From: an uncultured Paracoccaceae bacterium
GTDB taxonomy: Bacteria > Pseudomonadota > Alphaproteobacteria > Rhodobacterales > Rhodobacteraceae
Length of the DNA: 64,000 nt
NCBI GenBank assembly: GCA_947493255.1
Contig: CANLQK010000004.1
Coordinates: 365,535-429,534, forward strand
Direction: 5' to 3'
A program made the position numbers and the translations under genes. Below the pieces are notes generated by a model that did no database searches, had not been told where the DNA came from, and saw nothing but the letters and a program-made list of their open reading frames with translations. Shown piece after piece: positions 42,901 to 52,246 of this stretch (within the stretch, counting starts at the first letter, position 1; the number at the start of each line of letters is the position of its first letter).

Positions 42901-43524
42901 TCACGTCAGCGATGTCACCCATAAAATGGTCGCATCCTCGGAAGACGTCGAAATCACATTATGCCCCATCGAGGCATCGTAATACGCGCTATCCCCTCGG
43001 CGCATCTCGAACGGTTCATAAAACTCTGTGTACAGCTTGATGACACCGGTCAGTACATACAAAAACTCTTCACCATCATGGCGCACCCAGCCGTCGAATT
43101 CTTCAATCGAACGTGCCCGGACTTGCGCACGATACGGCAACATCTGCTTCTTGGTCAGGTTCTCGGCCAACAACTCATGTTCATAGGTGGTTGTCGCATG
43201 GGCAGCGCCCTCGCCCGACCGCGTTATCGCCAAACGGCCATTAACCTGTTCGCGTTTGGGCTGGGTAAACAATTGCGGCACAGAAATTTGCAATCCAACG
43301 GCCAGCTTTTTCAACGCCTCATAAGTCGGCGACATCTGCCCGTTTTCGATTTTACTCAACGTGGACCGCGCCAAACCGGCCTGTGTCGCCGCCTGCTCCA
43401 ACGTCCACCCTTGGGCTTTGCGCAAATCACGCACCCGCACCCCCAAATCCAGCGGCTGGGCCAATTCGGTTTCGCCGCTTTCGCGGGCTATTGTGATCAG
43501 GCTTCTTGGGTCAGATGTGCTCAT
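42901..43524 (-). CDS. XRE-family transcriptional regulator with C-terminal cupin domain
   Basis: Regulator of 207 aa. Helix-turn-helix (about 28-82: LGVRVRDLRKAQGWTLEQAA, then LARSTLSKIENGQMSP) followed by a cupin fold (about 120-205: VRHDGEEFLYVLTGVIKLYT then MRRGDSAYYDASMGHNV). This architecture is that of PuuR and related small-molecule regulators. Start at MSTSDP (43524); an in-frame ATG 36 bases upstream is possible. The effector is unknown. A polyamine-related role is conceivable, given the importer at 3-10 kb, but the genes are not neighbours. Confidence 0.85.
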   Translation of the reverse strand: MSTSDPRSLITIARESGETELAQPLDLGVRVRDLRKAQGWTLEQAATQAGLARSTLSKIENGQMSPTYEALKKLAVGLQISVPQLFTQPKREQVNGRLAITRSGEGAAHATTTYEHELLAENLTKKQMLPYRAQVRARSIEEFDGWVRHDGEEFLYVLTGVIKLYTEFYEPFEMRRGDSAYYDASMGHNVISTSSEDATILWVTSLT

Positions 43525-43677
43525 CCCACTGATATACGTCAGCTGATCAAGCCGTGGCAATCCTTCCGGCCGCCATTTCCAAATCCCAAATCATAGGTTC
43601 ACATATTGCGCCCCTTTACACTTGCCCCCATGTGATAGACCAAGACACAAACACACCATCCCCGATTGGAACATCTC

Positions 43678-44337
43678 ATGGTCAAACTCGACATTCTCTC
43701 CGACCCCATTTGCCCATGGTGCTACATCGGAAAAACCAACCTCGACCGCGCCCTCGAACAAATCGGGGACCACCCGTTCACGATCGAATGGCATCCGTTC
43801 CAATTGAACCCAGATATGCCAGCCGAAGGCATGGGCCGTCGCGACTACCTCGAGGCAAAGTTTGGCGGCAAACAGGGTGCTGTGCGCGCCTATGCCCCAA
43901 TCGTCGACATGGCCGAAAAGGTCGGCCTGTCCATCGACTTCGAAGGCATGCAACGCACCCCAAACACCATGGACGCGCACCGTCTCATTCATTGGGCTGG
44001 CATAGAACAACGCCAATCTTTTGTTGTGCAACGCCTGTTCGAAGCCTACTTCCGCGACGCCCGTGACATCGGCGACCACGACGTGCTGCTAGATATCGCA
44101 GATGGCTGCGAAATGGATGCGGCTGTTGTTGGCAAACTACTGAAATCAGACGCCGACATGGATGACATTCGCGCGCGCGACACCCACAGCCGTGAAATGG
44201 GCATCACCTCGGTGCCAACCTTCATCGTTGCCAACCAACATGCCGTACCCGGTGCCCAAACCACCGACATGTGGATCAAAGTGATCGGCGACATCATGGA
44301 CCAAATAAAAGACGCACCTGCGGACAGTGCTTCGTGA
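43678..44337 (+). CDS. DsbA-family oxidoreductase (FrnE/2-hydroxychromene-2-carboxylate isomerase-like)
   Basis: Cytoplasmic thioredoxin-fold protein of 219 aa. Active site DPICPWCYIGK (CPWC) at residues about 10-20, no signal peptide, then an inserted helical domain and the cis-Pro loop GITSVPTFIV. This matches the FrnE-like branch of DsbA proteins. Start MVKLDIL at 43678. Its stop overlaps the GTG start of the following membrane-protein gene, and that gene overlaps the MFS gene, so the three are co-translated. Confidence 0.85.
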   Translation: MVKLDILSDPICPWCYIGKTNLDRALEQIGDHPFTIEWHPFQLNPDMPAEGMGRRDYLEAKFGGKQGAVRAYAPIVDMAEKVGLSIDFEGMQRTPNTMDAHRLIHWAGIEQRQSFVVQRLFEAYFRDARDIGDHDVLLDIADGCEMDAAVVGKLLKSDADMDDIRARDTHSREMGITSVPTFIVANQHAVPGAQTTDMWIKVIGDIMDQIKDAPADSAS

Positions 44338-44798
44338 TAACGGCGCATCTGCCGTCGGGCTATGTTGTTGGGCGTTTATGGCCCAAAGCACCACTCGTTT
44401 TGCCCGCAGCGGTGCTTGGGGGTATTTTGCCTGACTTCGACATGATCTGGTTCTACCTGATCGATGATCGCGCGTTTCACCACCACCGCTACTGGGTCCA
44501 TATCCCTGCATTTTGGGCGGCCATCGCTGTAATCGCCCTTCCCCTTTTTGTGGCCTTTGCACGCCGCTACCTCACTGCCGCCTGCGCCTTTTTCGCGGCC
44601 CTATTGGTGCATGTTTGTCTCGACACAATCGCGGGCGACATCATGTGGCACTGGCCGTGGTCAACCAAATTTACGCACCTCATCACCATTCCGGCCCGTT
44701 ACGACAGCTGGGTCCTGAATTTCGTACTTCACCCGGTCTTTATCCTAGAAATGCTCATCTGGGCCGCCGCATTTTTTCTGTTCTGGAAACGCACATGA
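44334..44798 (+). CDS. Inner-membrane metal-dependent hydrolase-like protein (DUF457/YdjM type)
   Basis: Membrane protein of 154 aa. GTG start overlapping the upstream stop (GTGA). Conserved motif GGILPDFDMIWFYLIDD and the His cluster FHHHRYWVHIP fit the YdjM-like metal-dependent hydrolase family; three further hydrophobic segments follow. His/Asp residues in the first loop are probable metal ligands. Function in the cell is unknown. Middle gene of a three-gene overlapping unit. Confidence 0.72.
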   Translation: MITAHLPSGYVVGRLWPKAPLVLPAAVLGGILPDFDMIWFYLIDDRAFHHHRYWVHIPAFWAAIAVIALPLFVAFARRYLTAACAFFAALLVHVCLDTIAGDIMWHWPWSTKFTHLITIPARYDSWVLNFVLHPVFILEMLIWAAAFFLFWKRT

Positions 44799-46003
44799 TC
44801 AAACCGACAAAACCGCTCGGGCAAACCGAATTCATCGCGATGACCGCAATGTTGGTTGCCTGCGTTGCAATTTCCATCGATGCGATGTTGCCAGCCTTGC
44901 CCGAAATCGGCGCCGAACTCACACCAAACAACCTCAACCGTGCGCAACTGATCGTAACCAGCTTTATCATCGGCATGGGCGTCGGAACCCTGTTTGTTGG
45001 CCCTTTGGCGGACAGGTTTGGCCGCAAATCCGTCATCTTGGTGGGCGCCATCTTGTTCTCGATAGCCGCAATCAGCGCAATGTTTGCCCAAACACTTGAA
45101 GCCATGATCGCAGCCCGTGTCGTCATGGGCCTTGGTGCCGCAGCCCCGCGCGTCGCCGCTGTGGCGATGGTGCGCGACCTTTATTCGGGCCGCAACATGG
45201 CGCGAATAATGTCGTTCGTGATGCTAATCTTTTCTCTCGTCCCTGCCCTTGCCCCATCGCTTGGCGCACTTGTGATCGCATGGTCCGGCTGGCGCAGCAT
45301 CTTCGTCGCCTTCGCCGCATTTGCCCTCCTCGCAACCCTGTGGCTCATGCTTCGTCAACCCGAAACCCTCGCCCCCGAAAACCGCCGCCCCCTCAGCTTC
45401 CGCAAGCTGGGGGCCGCTATTGTAGAAGTGTTTTCTCACCCCACGGCACGTCTTGCGACCTTTGTTCAAACCCTTGGAATGGGAATGCTGTTTGCTGTCC
45501 TTAGCTCAACCCAACAGGTATTCGACCAAACCTACGACCAAGGCCACAGCTTTCATTTCTGGTTCGGCGGCATTGCGATCTTGGCGTCATCCGCGTCAAT
45601 CGTGAACGCCCGTCTGGTCGGCAAACTAGGCATGCGTCCGATCATCAAATTCATGATGACATCCCAAATCGTCACCTCGATTGGGATGATTGCGATCGTC
45701 TTGTTAGAGCTCCCAGCAAACATAGAACTCTATTTCTATGCCTTCTGGACGTGGAGCGTCTTTTTCACCATCGGCCTCACAATGGGCAACCTGAACGCCC
45801 TGGCGCTTGAACCCATGGGCCATATCGCCGGATCAGCAGCCTCCATCGTCACCGCAACCGCAACCATTGGCGCGACACTCATCGCAATCCCCGTCGGGCT
45901 TAGCTTTGATGGCACGCCTATGCCGCTCGCGATCGGTGCCTTTGTGTGCTCAACTCTCGCACTATTCCTGACCAGCAAAATCAAACGCGACAGCGACGGC
46001 TAA
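44795..46003 (+). CDS. MFS drug-resistance transporter, Bcr/CflA type
   Basis: Twelve-helix major facilitator of 402 aa. The loop 2-3 motif GPLADRFGRKSVILVG is the MFS signature A, and RVVMGLGAAAPRVA with the SIDAMLPALPEIG opening is typical of Bcr/CflA multidrug exporters. Start MIKPTKPLG overlaps the stop of the DUF457-type gene (ATGA). Likely proton-coupled export; the substrate is not predictable. It converges on mfd with a 4-base gap. Confidence 0.88.
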   Translation: MIKPTKPLGQTEFIAMTAMLVACVAISIDAMLPALPEIGAELTPNNLNRAQLIVTSFIIGMGVGTLFVGPLADRFGRKSVILVGAILFSIAAISAMFAQTLEAMIAARVVMGLGAAAPRVAAVAMVRDLYSGRNMARIMSFVMLIFSLVPALAPSLGALVIAWSGWRSIFVAFAAFALLATLWLMLRQPETLAPENRRPLSFRKLGAAIVEVFSHPTARLATFVQTLGMGMLFAVLSSTQQVFDQTYDQGHSFHFWFGGIAILASSASIVNARLVGKLGMRPIIKFMMTSQIVTSIGMIAIVLLELPANIELYFYAFWTWSVFFTIGLTMGNLNALALEPMGHIAGSAASIVTATATIGATLIAIPVGLSFDGTPMPLAIGAFVCSTLALFLTSKIKRDSDG

Positions 46004-46007
46004 GTCC

Positions 46008-49000
46008 TTATTTAGCCGTCTTCGCTTTTGCGTCTTTCACCTTCTTGGCAAGATCGCGCGCAATGTTAAACGCCCCTTGGATCTTCTCGCGGTCCGTTCC
46101 CCAATCGCGGCTCACCACGATCTTGTTGTCTTTGACCTTGGCCAAACCACGTTGATCTTCAATGAAATCAACCAAACCAGTTGGCGACACAAACTTGTCG
46201 TTGTGGAACCGAATAACAGCCCCCTTGGGTCCACCATCAAGCTGGCTAATCCCTGCCCGTTTACACATGGCCTTGATGCGAACAACCAACATCAACGTAT
46301 TGACCTCTTTGGGTAATTTCCCAAAACGGTCAATCAGTTCGGCTGCAAATCCTTCCAATTCAACCTTCGTCGTCAGGTCAGACAAACGGCGATATAGCCC
46401 CAAACGAACATCCAAATCTGGCACGTAATCTTCAGGGATCAACACAGGCACCCCAAGGTTAATCTGCGGCGCCCATTGGCCATCCTCAACCAACGTCACC
46501 TCGCCAGATTTGATCTTGGCAATCTGTTCTTCCAACATGGATTGGTACAATTCGTACCCAACTTCGCGCATCTGGCCAGACTGTTCTTCGCCCAACAGGT
46601 TGCCCGCACCACGAATATCCAAATCTTGCGACGCCAGCGTAAATCCTGCCCCCAAACTGTCGATCGACCCCAACACACGCAGCCGTTTCTCGGCCTGCGG
46701 CGTCAGTTTCTGCTTCGGCTTGTAGGTCAAATAGGCATAGGCCCGCGTTTTACTGCGCCCCACCCGACCCCGAATTTGGTAAAGCTGCGCCAACCCGAAC
46801 ATGTCCGCGCGGTGCACGATCATTGTGTTCGCCGTCGGAATATCCAACCCCGACTCCACAATCGTCGTCGCCAATAGCACGTCGTACTTGCCGTCATAAA
46901 ACGCATTCATGCGGTCATCCAGCTCGCCTGCCGCCATCTGCCCGCTTGCCGTGACAAACGACACTTCTGGCACTTCCGACTTCAAGAATTCCTCGATGTC
47001 CGCCAAATCCGAAACCCGCGGCACAACAAAGAACGACTGTCCGCCACGGTAGTGTTCACGCAACAGCGCCTCGCGAATGGTCACCGTGTCAAATTCGCTC
47101 ACGTAGGTGCGGATCGCCAAACGATCCACCGGCGGTGTGCCAATGATCGACAGCTCGCGTACACCTGACAATGACAGTTGCAGCGTCCGCGGAATTGGCG
47201 TCGCCGTCAGTGTCAGCACATGCAAATCCGTGCGCATCTGTTTCAGGCGTTCTTTGTGCTGCACCCCGAAATGCTGTTCTTCATCAATCACGATGAACCC
47301 AAGGTTCTTGAACCTAATCGATTTGGCCAGCAGCGCATGGGTGCCGATCACAATATCAACGTCGCCCTTGGCAATACCTTCGCGCGTCGCGGCGGCTTCC
47401 TTGGTGCCAACAAAGCGCGATAACGGTTTGACGTTAATCGGAAAACCACGGAACCGTTCGGCGAAATTCTTATAATGTTGGCGGGCCAATAACGTCGTTG
47501 GTGCAATGATCGCCACTTGTACGCCAGACATCGCCGCCACAAACGCAGCTCGGATAGCGACTTCGGTTTTACCAAACCCAACGTCCCCGCACACCAATCG
47601 GTCCATCGGCTGGCCTGACCCCATGTCTTCCAACACATCCGTAATCGCCTGCAGTTGATCATCGGTTTCGGCATATGGGAAACGGGCCAAAAACTGGTCC
47701 CACATCCCATCTGGCGGTGTTAACGCAGGTGCCGTGCGCAACGCGCGTTCCGCAGCCACGCGTATCAACTTCTCCGCCATTTCGCGGATCCGTTCTTTCA
47801 GCTTGGCCTTTTTGGCCTGCCACGCACCACCGCCCAACTTGTCCAGCAGCCCAACCTCATGGCCAAACCGTGACAGTAGCTCAATGTTCTCAACAGGCAG
47901 GTAAAGCTTTGAACTTTCAGCATATTCTAACAACAGGCATTCGTGGGCAGCGCCCGCAGCGGTTACAACCTCCAGCCCCAAATACCGCCCAACGCCGTGG
48001 TCCACATGCACGACCAAATCACCTGGTGTCAGGCTTTGTGTTTCAGTCAAGAAATTGTCGGCACGTTTTCTGCGTTTCGTCTGACGGATCAGCCGGTCCC
48101 CCAGAACATCCTGTTCCGAAACGACCGTAATGCCCTTGCCTTCAAACCCATGCTCTAACGGCCAAACTGCCAAATGCAGCCCCGACTTACCGACGCGGGT
48201 GAAATCGGACACAGGAATAGCCTCGCCAACACCCTCGTCCTCGATCAGCCCCATAAGGCGTTCACGCGCCCCCTCAGAATAAGACGCAACCACCACCGGA
48301 CCTTCGTTCAGCTTCGCCTTAAGGTGGTTCGCTAAAGCCCCGAAAAGGCTAATGCTTTCCTGCTGTCGTTCCGGCGCAAAATCGCGCCCAATCCGCCCAC
48401 CAGCATCCGTGACGCCCATTCCGGTCGCCTGCGGCAAAATCGAAAATTGCAGCACGCGCAGCGGCGCTATTGCCGCGCCCCATGCGGCCTCGTCCAGATA
48501 CAATCCGTTTGGTGGCGCAGGTTTATAAACGCTGTCCATCCGCCCTTTGGCCAACAGCGCTTCGCGGCGTGCATCGTATTGGTCCGCAATGCTCTCCCAC
48601 CGCGCCTGACGTTGGGCCGCGTTCTGATCATCCAAGGTGATCGTCGCGCCAGGCAGATAGTCGAACAAGGTTTCTAACTCGTCGTGAAAGAACCCCATCC
48701 AGTGTTCAATGCCCGCATGTTTCTTGCCCGCGGAGACGGCTTCGTACAACGGATCGTCCGTGCCTGCCGCACCAAATTCCAACCGGTATTCCTGCCGAAA
48801 CCGCGTAATCGCGGCTTCATCCAAAATCACTTCAGACACCGGCGCCAATTCAACGACATCCAACTTTTCAGTGGTTCGTTGTGTGGCTGGGTCAAACCGT
48901 CGCGCGCCATCCAAATCGTCGCCAAATAAATCCAACCGTACAGGTCCAGCCTGTCCCGGTGGGTAAATATCAATGATCCCGCCGCGCACAGCATAATCAC

Positions 49001-49451
49001 CCGGCTCTGTCACTGTGGGGGCCTGCGTGAACCCCATGCGCACCAAAAACGCCCGCAACGCGGCCTCGTCAACACGCCCACCCACGCGGGCCGAAAACGC
49101 CGCCTCGCGCAGAACCGACCGCGCCGGCACCCGCTGGGTTGCCGCATTTAACGTCGTAAGCAAAACAAACTTAGGCGGCATTCCATGGGCCAAACCCGCC
49201 AAAACAGCCATCCTTGCAGCTGATACATCCGCATTTGGCGAAACACGATCATAGGGCAAACAATCCCACCCCGGAAACACAACAACAGGCATGTCAGGCG
49301 CGAAAAACGCCAGTGCCGCGCGCGTGGCCTCAAGCCGTTTATCGTCGCGACACACATGCACGACTGGGCCCTTTTCAGCCTCAGCAAGGATCAGCCGCGC
49401 ATCAAACCCTTCGGGTGCGCCGGAAACGGTAATATGTTTGGAAATGCTCAT
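46008..49451 (-). CDS. mfd: Transcription-repair coupling factor Mfd
   Basis: Large SF2 translocase of 1147 aa that removes stalled RNA polymerase and recruits UvrA to DNA lesions. N-terminal UvrB-like region (FPGWDCLPYDRVSP, then LRLDLFGDDLDG-type sequence); RNA polymerase-interaction domain around DLVVHVDHGVGRYLGLE; helicase motifs Walker A CGDVGFGKTEVAIRAAF, motif II VIDEEQHFGVQHKERLK, motif III LTLTATPIPRTL and motif VI QIRGRVGRSKTRAYAYL; C-terminal regulatory domain from about residue 1000. Complete. The neighbour on the same strand upstream is a small membrane protein 45 bases away. Confidence 0.97.
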   Translation of the reverse strand: MSISKHITVSGAPEGFDARLILAEAEKGPVVHVCRDDKRLEATRAALAFFAPDMPVVVFPGWDCLPYDRVSPNADVSAARMAVLAGLAHGMPPKFVLLTTLNAATQRVPARSVLREAAFSARVGGRVDEAALRAFLVRMGFTQAPTVTEPGDYAVRGGIIDIYPPGQAGPVRLDLFGDDLDGARRFDPATQRTTEKLDVVELAPVSEVILDEAAITRFRQEYRLEFGAAGTDDPLYEAVSAGKKHAGIEHWMGFFHDELETLFDYLPGATITLDDQNAAQRQARWESIADQYDARREALLAKGRMDSVYKPAPPNGLYLDEAAWGAAIAPLRVLQFSILPQATGMGVTDAGGRIGRDFAPERQQESISLFGALANHLKAKLNEGPVVVASYSEGARERLMGLIEDEGVGEAIPVSDFTRVGKSGLHLAVWPLEHGFEGKGITVVSEQDVLGDRLIRQTKRRKRADNFLTETQSLTPGDLVVHVDHGVGRYLGLEVVTAAGAAHECLLLEYAESSKLYLPVENIELLSRFGHEVGLLDKLGGGAWQAKKAKLKERIREMAEKLIRVAAERALRTAPALTPPDGMWDQFLARFPYAETDDQLQAITDVLEDMGSGQPMDRLVCGDVGFGKTEVAIRAAFVAAMSGVQVAIIAPTTLLARQHYKNFAERFRGFPINVKPLSRFVGTKEAAATREGIAKGDVDIVIGTHALLAKSIRFKNLGFIVIDEEQHFGVQHKERLKQMRTDLHVLTLTATPIPRTLQLSLSGVRELSIIGTPPVDRLAIRTYVSEFDTVTIREALLREHYRGGQSFFVVPRVSDLADIEEFLKSEVPEVSFVTASGQMAAGELDDRMNAFYDGKYDVLLATTIVESGLDIPTANTMIVHRADMFGLAQLYQIRGRVGRSKTRAYAYLTYKPKQKLTPQAEKRLRVLGSIDSLGAGFTLASQDLDIRGAGNLLGEEQSGQMREVGYELYQSMLEEQIAKIKSGEVTLVEDGQWAPQINLGVPVLIPEDYVPDLDVRLGLYRRLSDLTTKVELEGFAAELIDRFGKLPKEVNTLMLVVRIKAMCKRAGISQLDGGPKGAVIRFHNDKFVSPTGLVDFIEDQRGLAKVKDNKIVVSRDWGTDREKIQGAFNIARDLAKKVKDAKAKTAK

Positions 49452-49496
49452 GCACCGGACCTACCCCGCGCGCGCGCTATGTCAACCGCGCAAGCG

Positions 49497-50021
49497 TTAA
49501 AAGCCGGGGCCCACGGCAAGGTTTTGGTACATCCCAAACATCGCCGTAACAAAAATCGACAACATGCCGATGAATTGGGTAATCACACGATGTTTCGTCA
49601 GGCGCGCATACAACGCGTCCCCCTCGGGTTGGTCACGTGCAATCACCTTTGCCGTCGACAGGCTCAGCCCGCCGACCAATGTCATCGGAAAGGCCAACAA
49701 AAACAGCGCCTGTGCGATCTCCACGTCATAGAAAAACGCCAAAATCCCCAGTGACGTGAGCAAAAACGACAACGTCGTCAACAACACCAGCCCAGACACC
49801 TGACCGATATACAACAACCGGTTCACGTTGATGCGCACCATGTCATGCAAATCAATCTCGGCCTGCCCACCGTTTTTTCGGGCCCGCTGCACCATGTCAT
49901 ACGGCACCCCCAAAACCCAATGGCTCACAGACGACCAAACAACAGCCAGCGCGATCCAGAACCAAAGGTTCGAAAAGCTCCGCATGTCGATGACTTCGAA
50001 TAAAGTATTTGTCCAGTTCAC
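49497..50021 (-). CDS. Conserved alphaproteobacterial membrane protein of unknown function
   Basis: Membrane protein of 174 aa with GTG start at 50021; an internal ATG at 49985 would remove the conserved opening MNWTNTLFEVIDM. Four hydrophobic segments (about 18-36, 75-95, 100-122, 148-168). The pattern RSFSNLWFWIALAVVWSSVS then YDMVQRARK is one I associate with a Rhodobacteraceae family, sometimes labelled in databases as a component of a SufBCD complex. Nothing here supports that label. It is read in the same direction as mfd. Confidence 0.65.
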   Translation of the reverse strand: MNWTNTLFEVIDMRSFSNLWFWIALAVVWSSVSHWVLGVPYDMVQRARKNGGQAEIDLHDMVRINVNRLLYIGQVSGLVLLTTLSFLLTSLGILAFFYDVEIAQALFLLAFPMTLVGGLSLSTAKVIARDQPEGDALYARLTKHRVITQFIGMLSIFVTAMFGMYQNLAVGPGF

Positions 50022-50141
50022 GGGGTATGGCAGCCTGTGTTTGATTTTGTCGCAACTTATCCCTGCTTTCCGGCAATGCCCAGACTTGTGATGAACCTAT
50101 TTCCATGCGACCACGAAGGTGTGACTAGAAAGGCCCGTTTT

Positions 50142-51134
50142 ATGACTATGCCCAGCTTCCCAGCGACCCGTTTGCGCCGATTGCGCCGCACGCCCGCCCT
50201 GCGCGCCATGGTGCGTGAAAACACATTGACCCCGTCAGACTTCATCTGGCCAATCTTTGTGATGGAAGGCAAAGACGCCGAAGAACCTGTCGCATCGATG
50301 CCCGGCGTCGTGCGTCGAACAGTCGACCGCGTTGGCGCCGCAGCACGTGAAGCCTACGCGCTTGGCATTCCGGCCATTTGCGTCTTCCCCTACACCAGCA
50401 TGGACGCCCGCACCGAAGATTGTGCACTTGCTTGGTCACCAGACAACATCGCAAACCGCGCGATCCGCGAAATCAAATCCGCCTGCCCTGAAATCGCAGT
50501 CATGACCGACATCGCGCTAGATCCCTACAACATCAACGGCCACGACGGATTCGTTGAAAACGGCGAAATCGTCAACGACCGCACTGTCGAGGCCTTGGTC
50601 AAAATGGCGATGGCCCAAGCAGACTGCGGCGCAGACATCCTTGGCCCATCTGACATGATGGATGGGCGTGTCGGTGCGATCCGCACAGCGTTGGAATCCG
50701 CAGGCCAGTCACATGTGACCATCCTCAGCTACACCGCCAAATACGCTTCTGCCTTCTACGGCCCCTTCCGCGATGCTGTTGGCGCGTCTTCAGCCCTGAC
50801 GGGCGATAAAAACACCTACCAAATGGATCCGGCCAATTCCGACGAAGCCATGCGCCTCGTCGAACGTGACCTGTCCGAGGGTGCTGACATGATCATGGTT
50901 AAACCCGGCATGCCGTACCTCGACATTGTGCGGCGCGTGAAAACCGAATTTGGCGTGCCGACCTTCGCCTACCAAGTATCCGGCGAATACGCGATGATGC
51001 AGGCCGCCGCCCAAAACGGTTGGCTTGACCACGACAAGGTCGTGCTTGAATCCTTGATGGCGTTCAAACGGGCCGGATGTGACGGCATCCTAACCTACTT
51101 CGCGCCTGCTGCTGCAAAGGTGTTGGGCGGATGA
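50142..51134 (+). CDS. hemB: Delta-aminolevulinic acid dehydratase (porphobilinogen synthase) HemB
   Basis: Second enzyme of tetrapyrrole synthesis from 5-aminolevulinate, 330 aa. Start MTMPSFPAT at 50142 after GAAAGG. Active-site lysines lie in ILSYTAKYASAFYGPF and MIMVKPGMPYLDIV. At the metal site the Zn-binding cysteines of the E. coli type are replaced: MTDIALDPYNINGHDG has Asp and no Cys, so it belongs to the zinc-independent, Mg/K-dependent class known from Rhodobacter and Bradyrhizobium. The VOC gene overlaps its stop by ATGA. Confidence 0.95.
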   Translation: MTMPSFPATRLRRLRRTPALRAMVRENTLTPSDFIWPIFVMEGKDAEEPVASMPGVVRRTVDRVGAAAREAYALGIPAICVFPYTSMDARTEDCALAWSPDNIANRAIREIKSACPEIAVMTDIALDPYNINGHDGFVENGEIVNDRTVEALVKMAMAQADCGADILGPSDMMDGRVGAIRTALESAGQSHVTILSYTAKYASAFYGPFRDAVGASSALTGDKNTYQMDPANSDEAMRLVERDLSEGADMIMVKPGMPYLDIVRRVKTEFGVPTFAYQVSGEYAMMQAAAQNGWLDHDKVVLESLMAFKRAGCDGILTYFAPAAAKVLGG

Positions 51135-51529
51135 CAATCAGGGTCACGCTTACCTCAATTTCAGTCGGTGATCAGGATCATGCGCTGGCCATGTATCGCG
51201 ACAAATTAGGCTTTGTCGTCAAACACGATATCGACTTGGGAAATGGTGCGCGCTGGCTCACGTTGACAGCTCCGGACGACCCAGACGGTGTTGAACTGTT
51301 GTTAGAACCAAACGCCGACTACCCAGCAATGATGGCCCTTAAGAACAGCCTGCGCAAAGATGGCCTTCCGTTCACGCAGCTGGCGGTCGACAACATCGAG
51401 ACTGAATTCGAACGCCTCACTGCGATCGACGTTATGTTTACGGGGCCTATTCAGGATATGGGCTCTGTGAAAATGGCTGTTTTCGATGACACATGCGGCA
51501 ACCTAATTGCCCTTGTCGAAAACACGTAA
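51131..51529 (+). CDS. VOC-family (glyoxalase/dioxygenase superfamily) protein
   Basis: Small protein of 132 aa with a paired beta-alpha-beta-beta-beta fold. VGDQDHALAMYRDKLGFVVK, then TLTAPDDPDGVELLLEPN and VFDDTCGNLIALVE match the extradiol dioxygenase/bleomycin-resistance-like VOC family, with Glu at the usual metal position in VELLLE. Function unknown; it is translationally coupled to hemB by ATGA. Confidence 0.82.
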   Translation: MTIRVTLTSISVGDQDHALAMYRDKLGFVVKHDIDLGNGARWLTLTAPDDPDGVELLLEPNADYPAMMALKNSLRKDGLPFTQLAVDNIETEFERLTAIDVMFTGPIQDMGSVKMAVFDDTCGNLIALVENT

Positions 51530-51635
51530 CCCAATTTTTGCCGACAAACACATTGCTACTGACAAACTTGCCAAAATAGCTTACCCTTACGTCCATAACG
51601 GGGAAAAACCCCGATCCTATAGGCACGAGGCAGTT

Positions 51636-52193
51636 ATGACCCTTCTTTCAAGACGCAGCTTTGCGCTCTCTGCGCTGGCAACCACAACCCTTTCGGCATG
51701 CGGCAATGGCATCGGCGGCAATGGCGCTGCGACCATCGACGCCCGCGTCGATAGCACGCTGAATTTTATGTATAATTCCTACCCGGGTACGCGGGATTTG
51801 TCCAACAAGGCCGCAGGCATGTTGGTCATGCCCGTGGTAACAGAGGCCGGTTTGGGCCTTGGTGCATCCTATGGCCGTGGCGCATTGCGCATTGGCAACT
51901 CGACGGTTGATTATTACTCAGCCGCTGCCGCTAGCGCGGGTCTGCAAATCGGCGGGCAACAATATTCCACAGTTCTGTTCTTCATGACCCAAGAGGCATT
52001 GTTGGACTTCCGTCGTGCAAACGGCTGGGCCGCAGGCGCGGATATCGAATACGCGCTCAACGACACTGGCGAAACCCTGCGCGCGGAAACAACAACCTCC
52101 CTCGCACCGGTCATCGCCGTTGTATTTGCGCAGGCCGGCTTCCGGGCTGGCGCCACCATTGAAGGCACCAAGTACACCCGCATCATTCCGTAA
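51636..52193 (+). CDS. YSC84/SYLF-domain lipoprotein
   Basis: Exported protein of 185 aa. The twin-arginine-like RRSFALSALATTTLSACGNG ends in a lipobox (LSAC), so Cys22 is probably lipidated. The SYLF domain follows: KAAGMLVMPVVTEAGLGLGASYGRGALRIG and later DIEYALNDTG, SLAPVIAVVFAQAG. This family binds phosphoinositides in eukaryotes; bacterial members sit in the envelope and have no settled role. Start at 51636; the longer frame upstream overlaps the VOC gene. Confidence 0.83.
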   Translation: MTLLSRRSFALSALATTTLSACGNGIGGNGAATIDARVDSTLNFMYNSYPGTRDLSNKAAGMLVMPVVTEAGLGLGASYGRGALRIGNSTVDYYSAAAASAGLQIGGQQYSTVLFFMTQEALLDFRRANGWAAGADIEYALNDTGETLRAETTTSLAPVIAVVFAQAGFRAGATIEGTKYTRIIP

Positions 52194-52238
52194 ACGTACA
52201 GACGCTGTACATACGCGATGTGTACAGCTTGTGTACGT
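52194..52238. terminator. 45-bp near-perfect palindrome at convergent gene ends
   Basis: ACGTACA-gac-GCTGTACA, a 9-base loop, TGTACAGC-ttg-TGTACGT: arms of 7 and 8 bp separated by a 3-base mismatch. It begins directly at the lipoprotein stop and ends 8 bases from the stop of the convergent oxidoreductase gene, so it is probably a bidirectional terminator or mRNA 3'-end stabiliser, although T-runs are absent. GTAC occurs four times with 11-15-11 spacing. Confidence 0.6.
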
Positions 52239-52246
52239 GATGTGAC

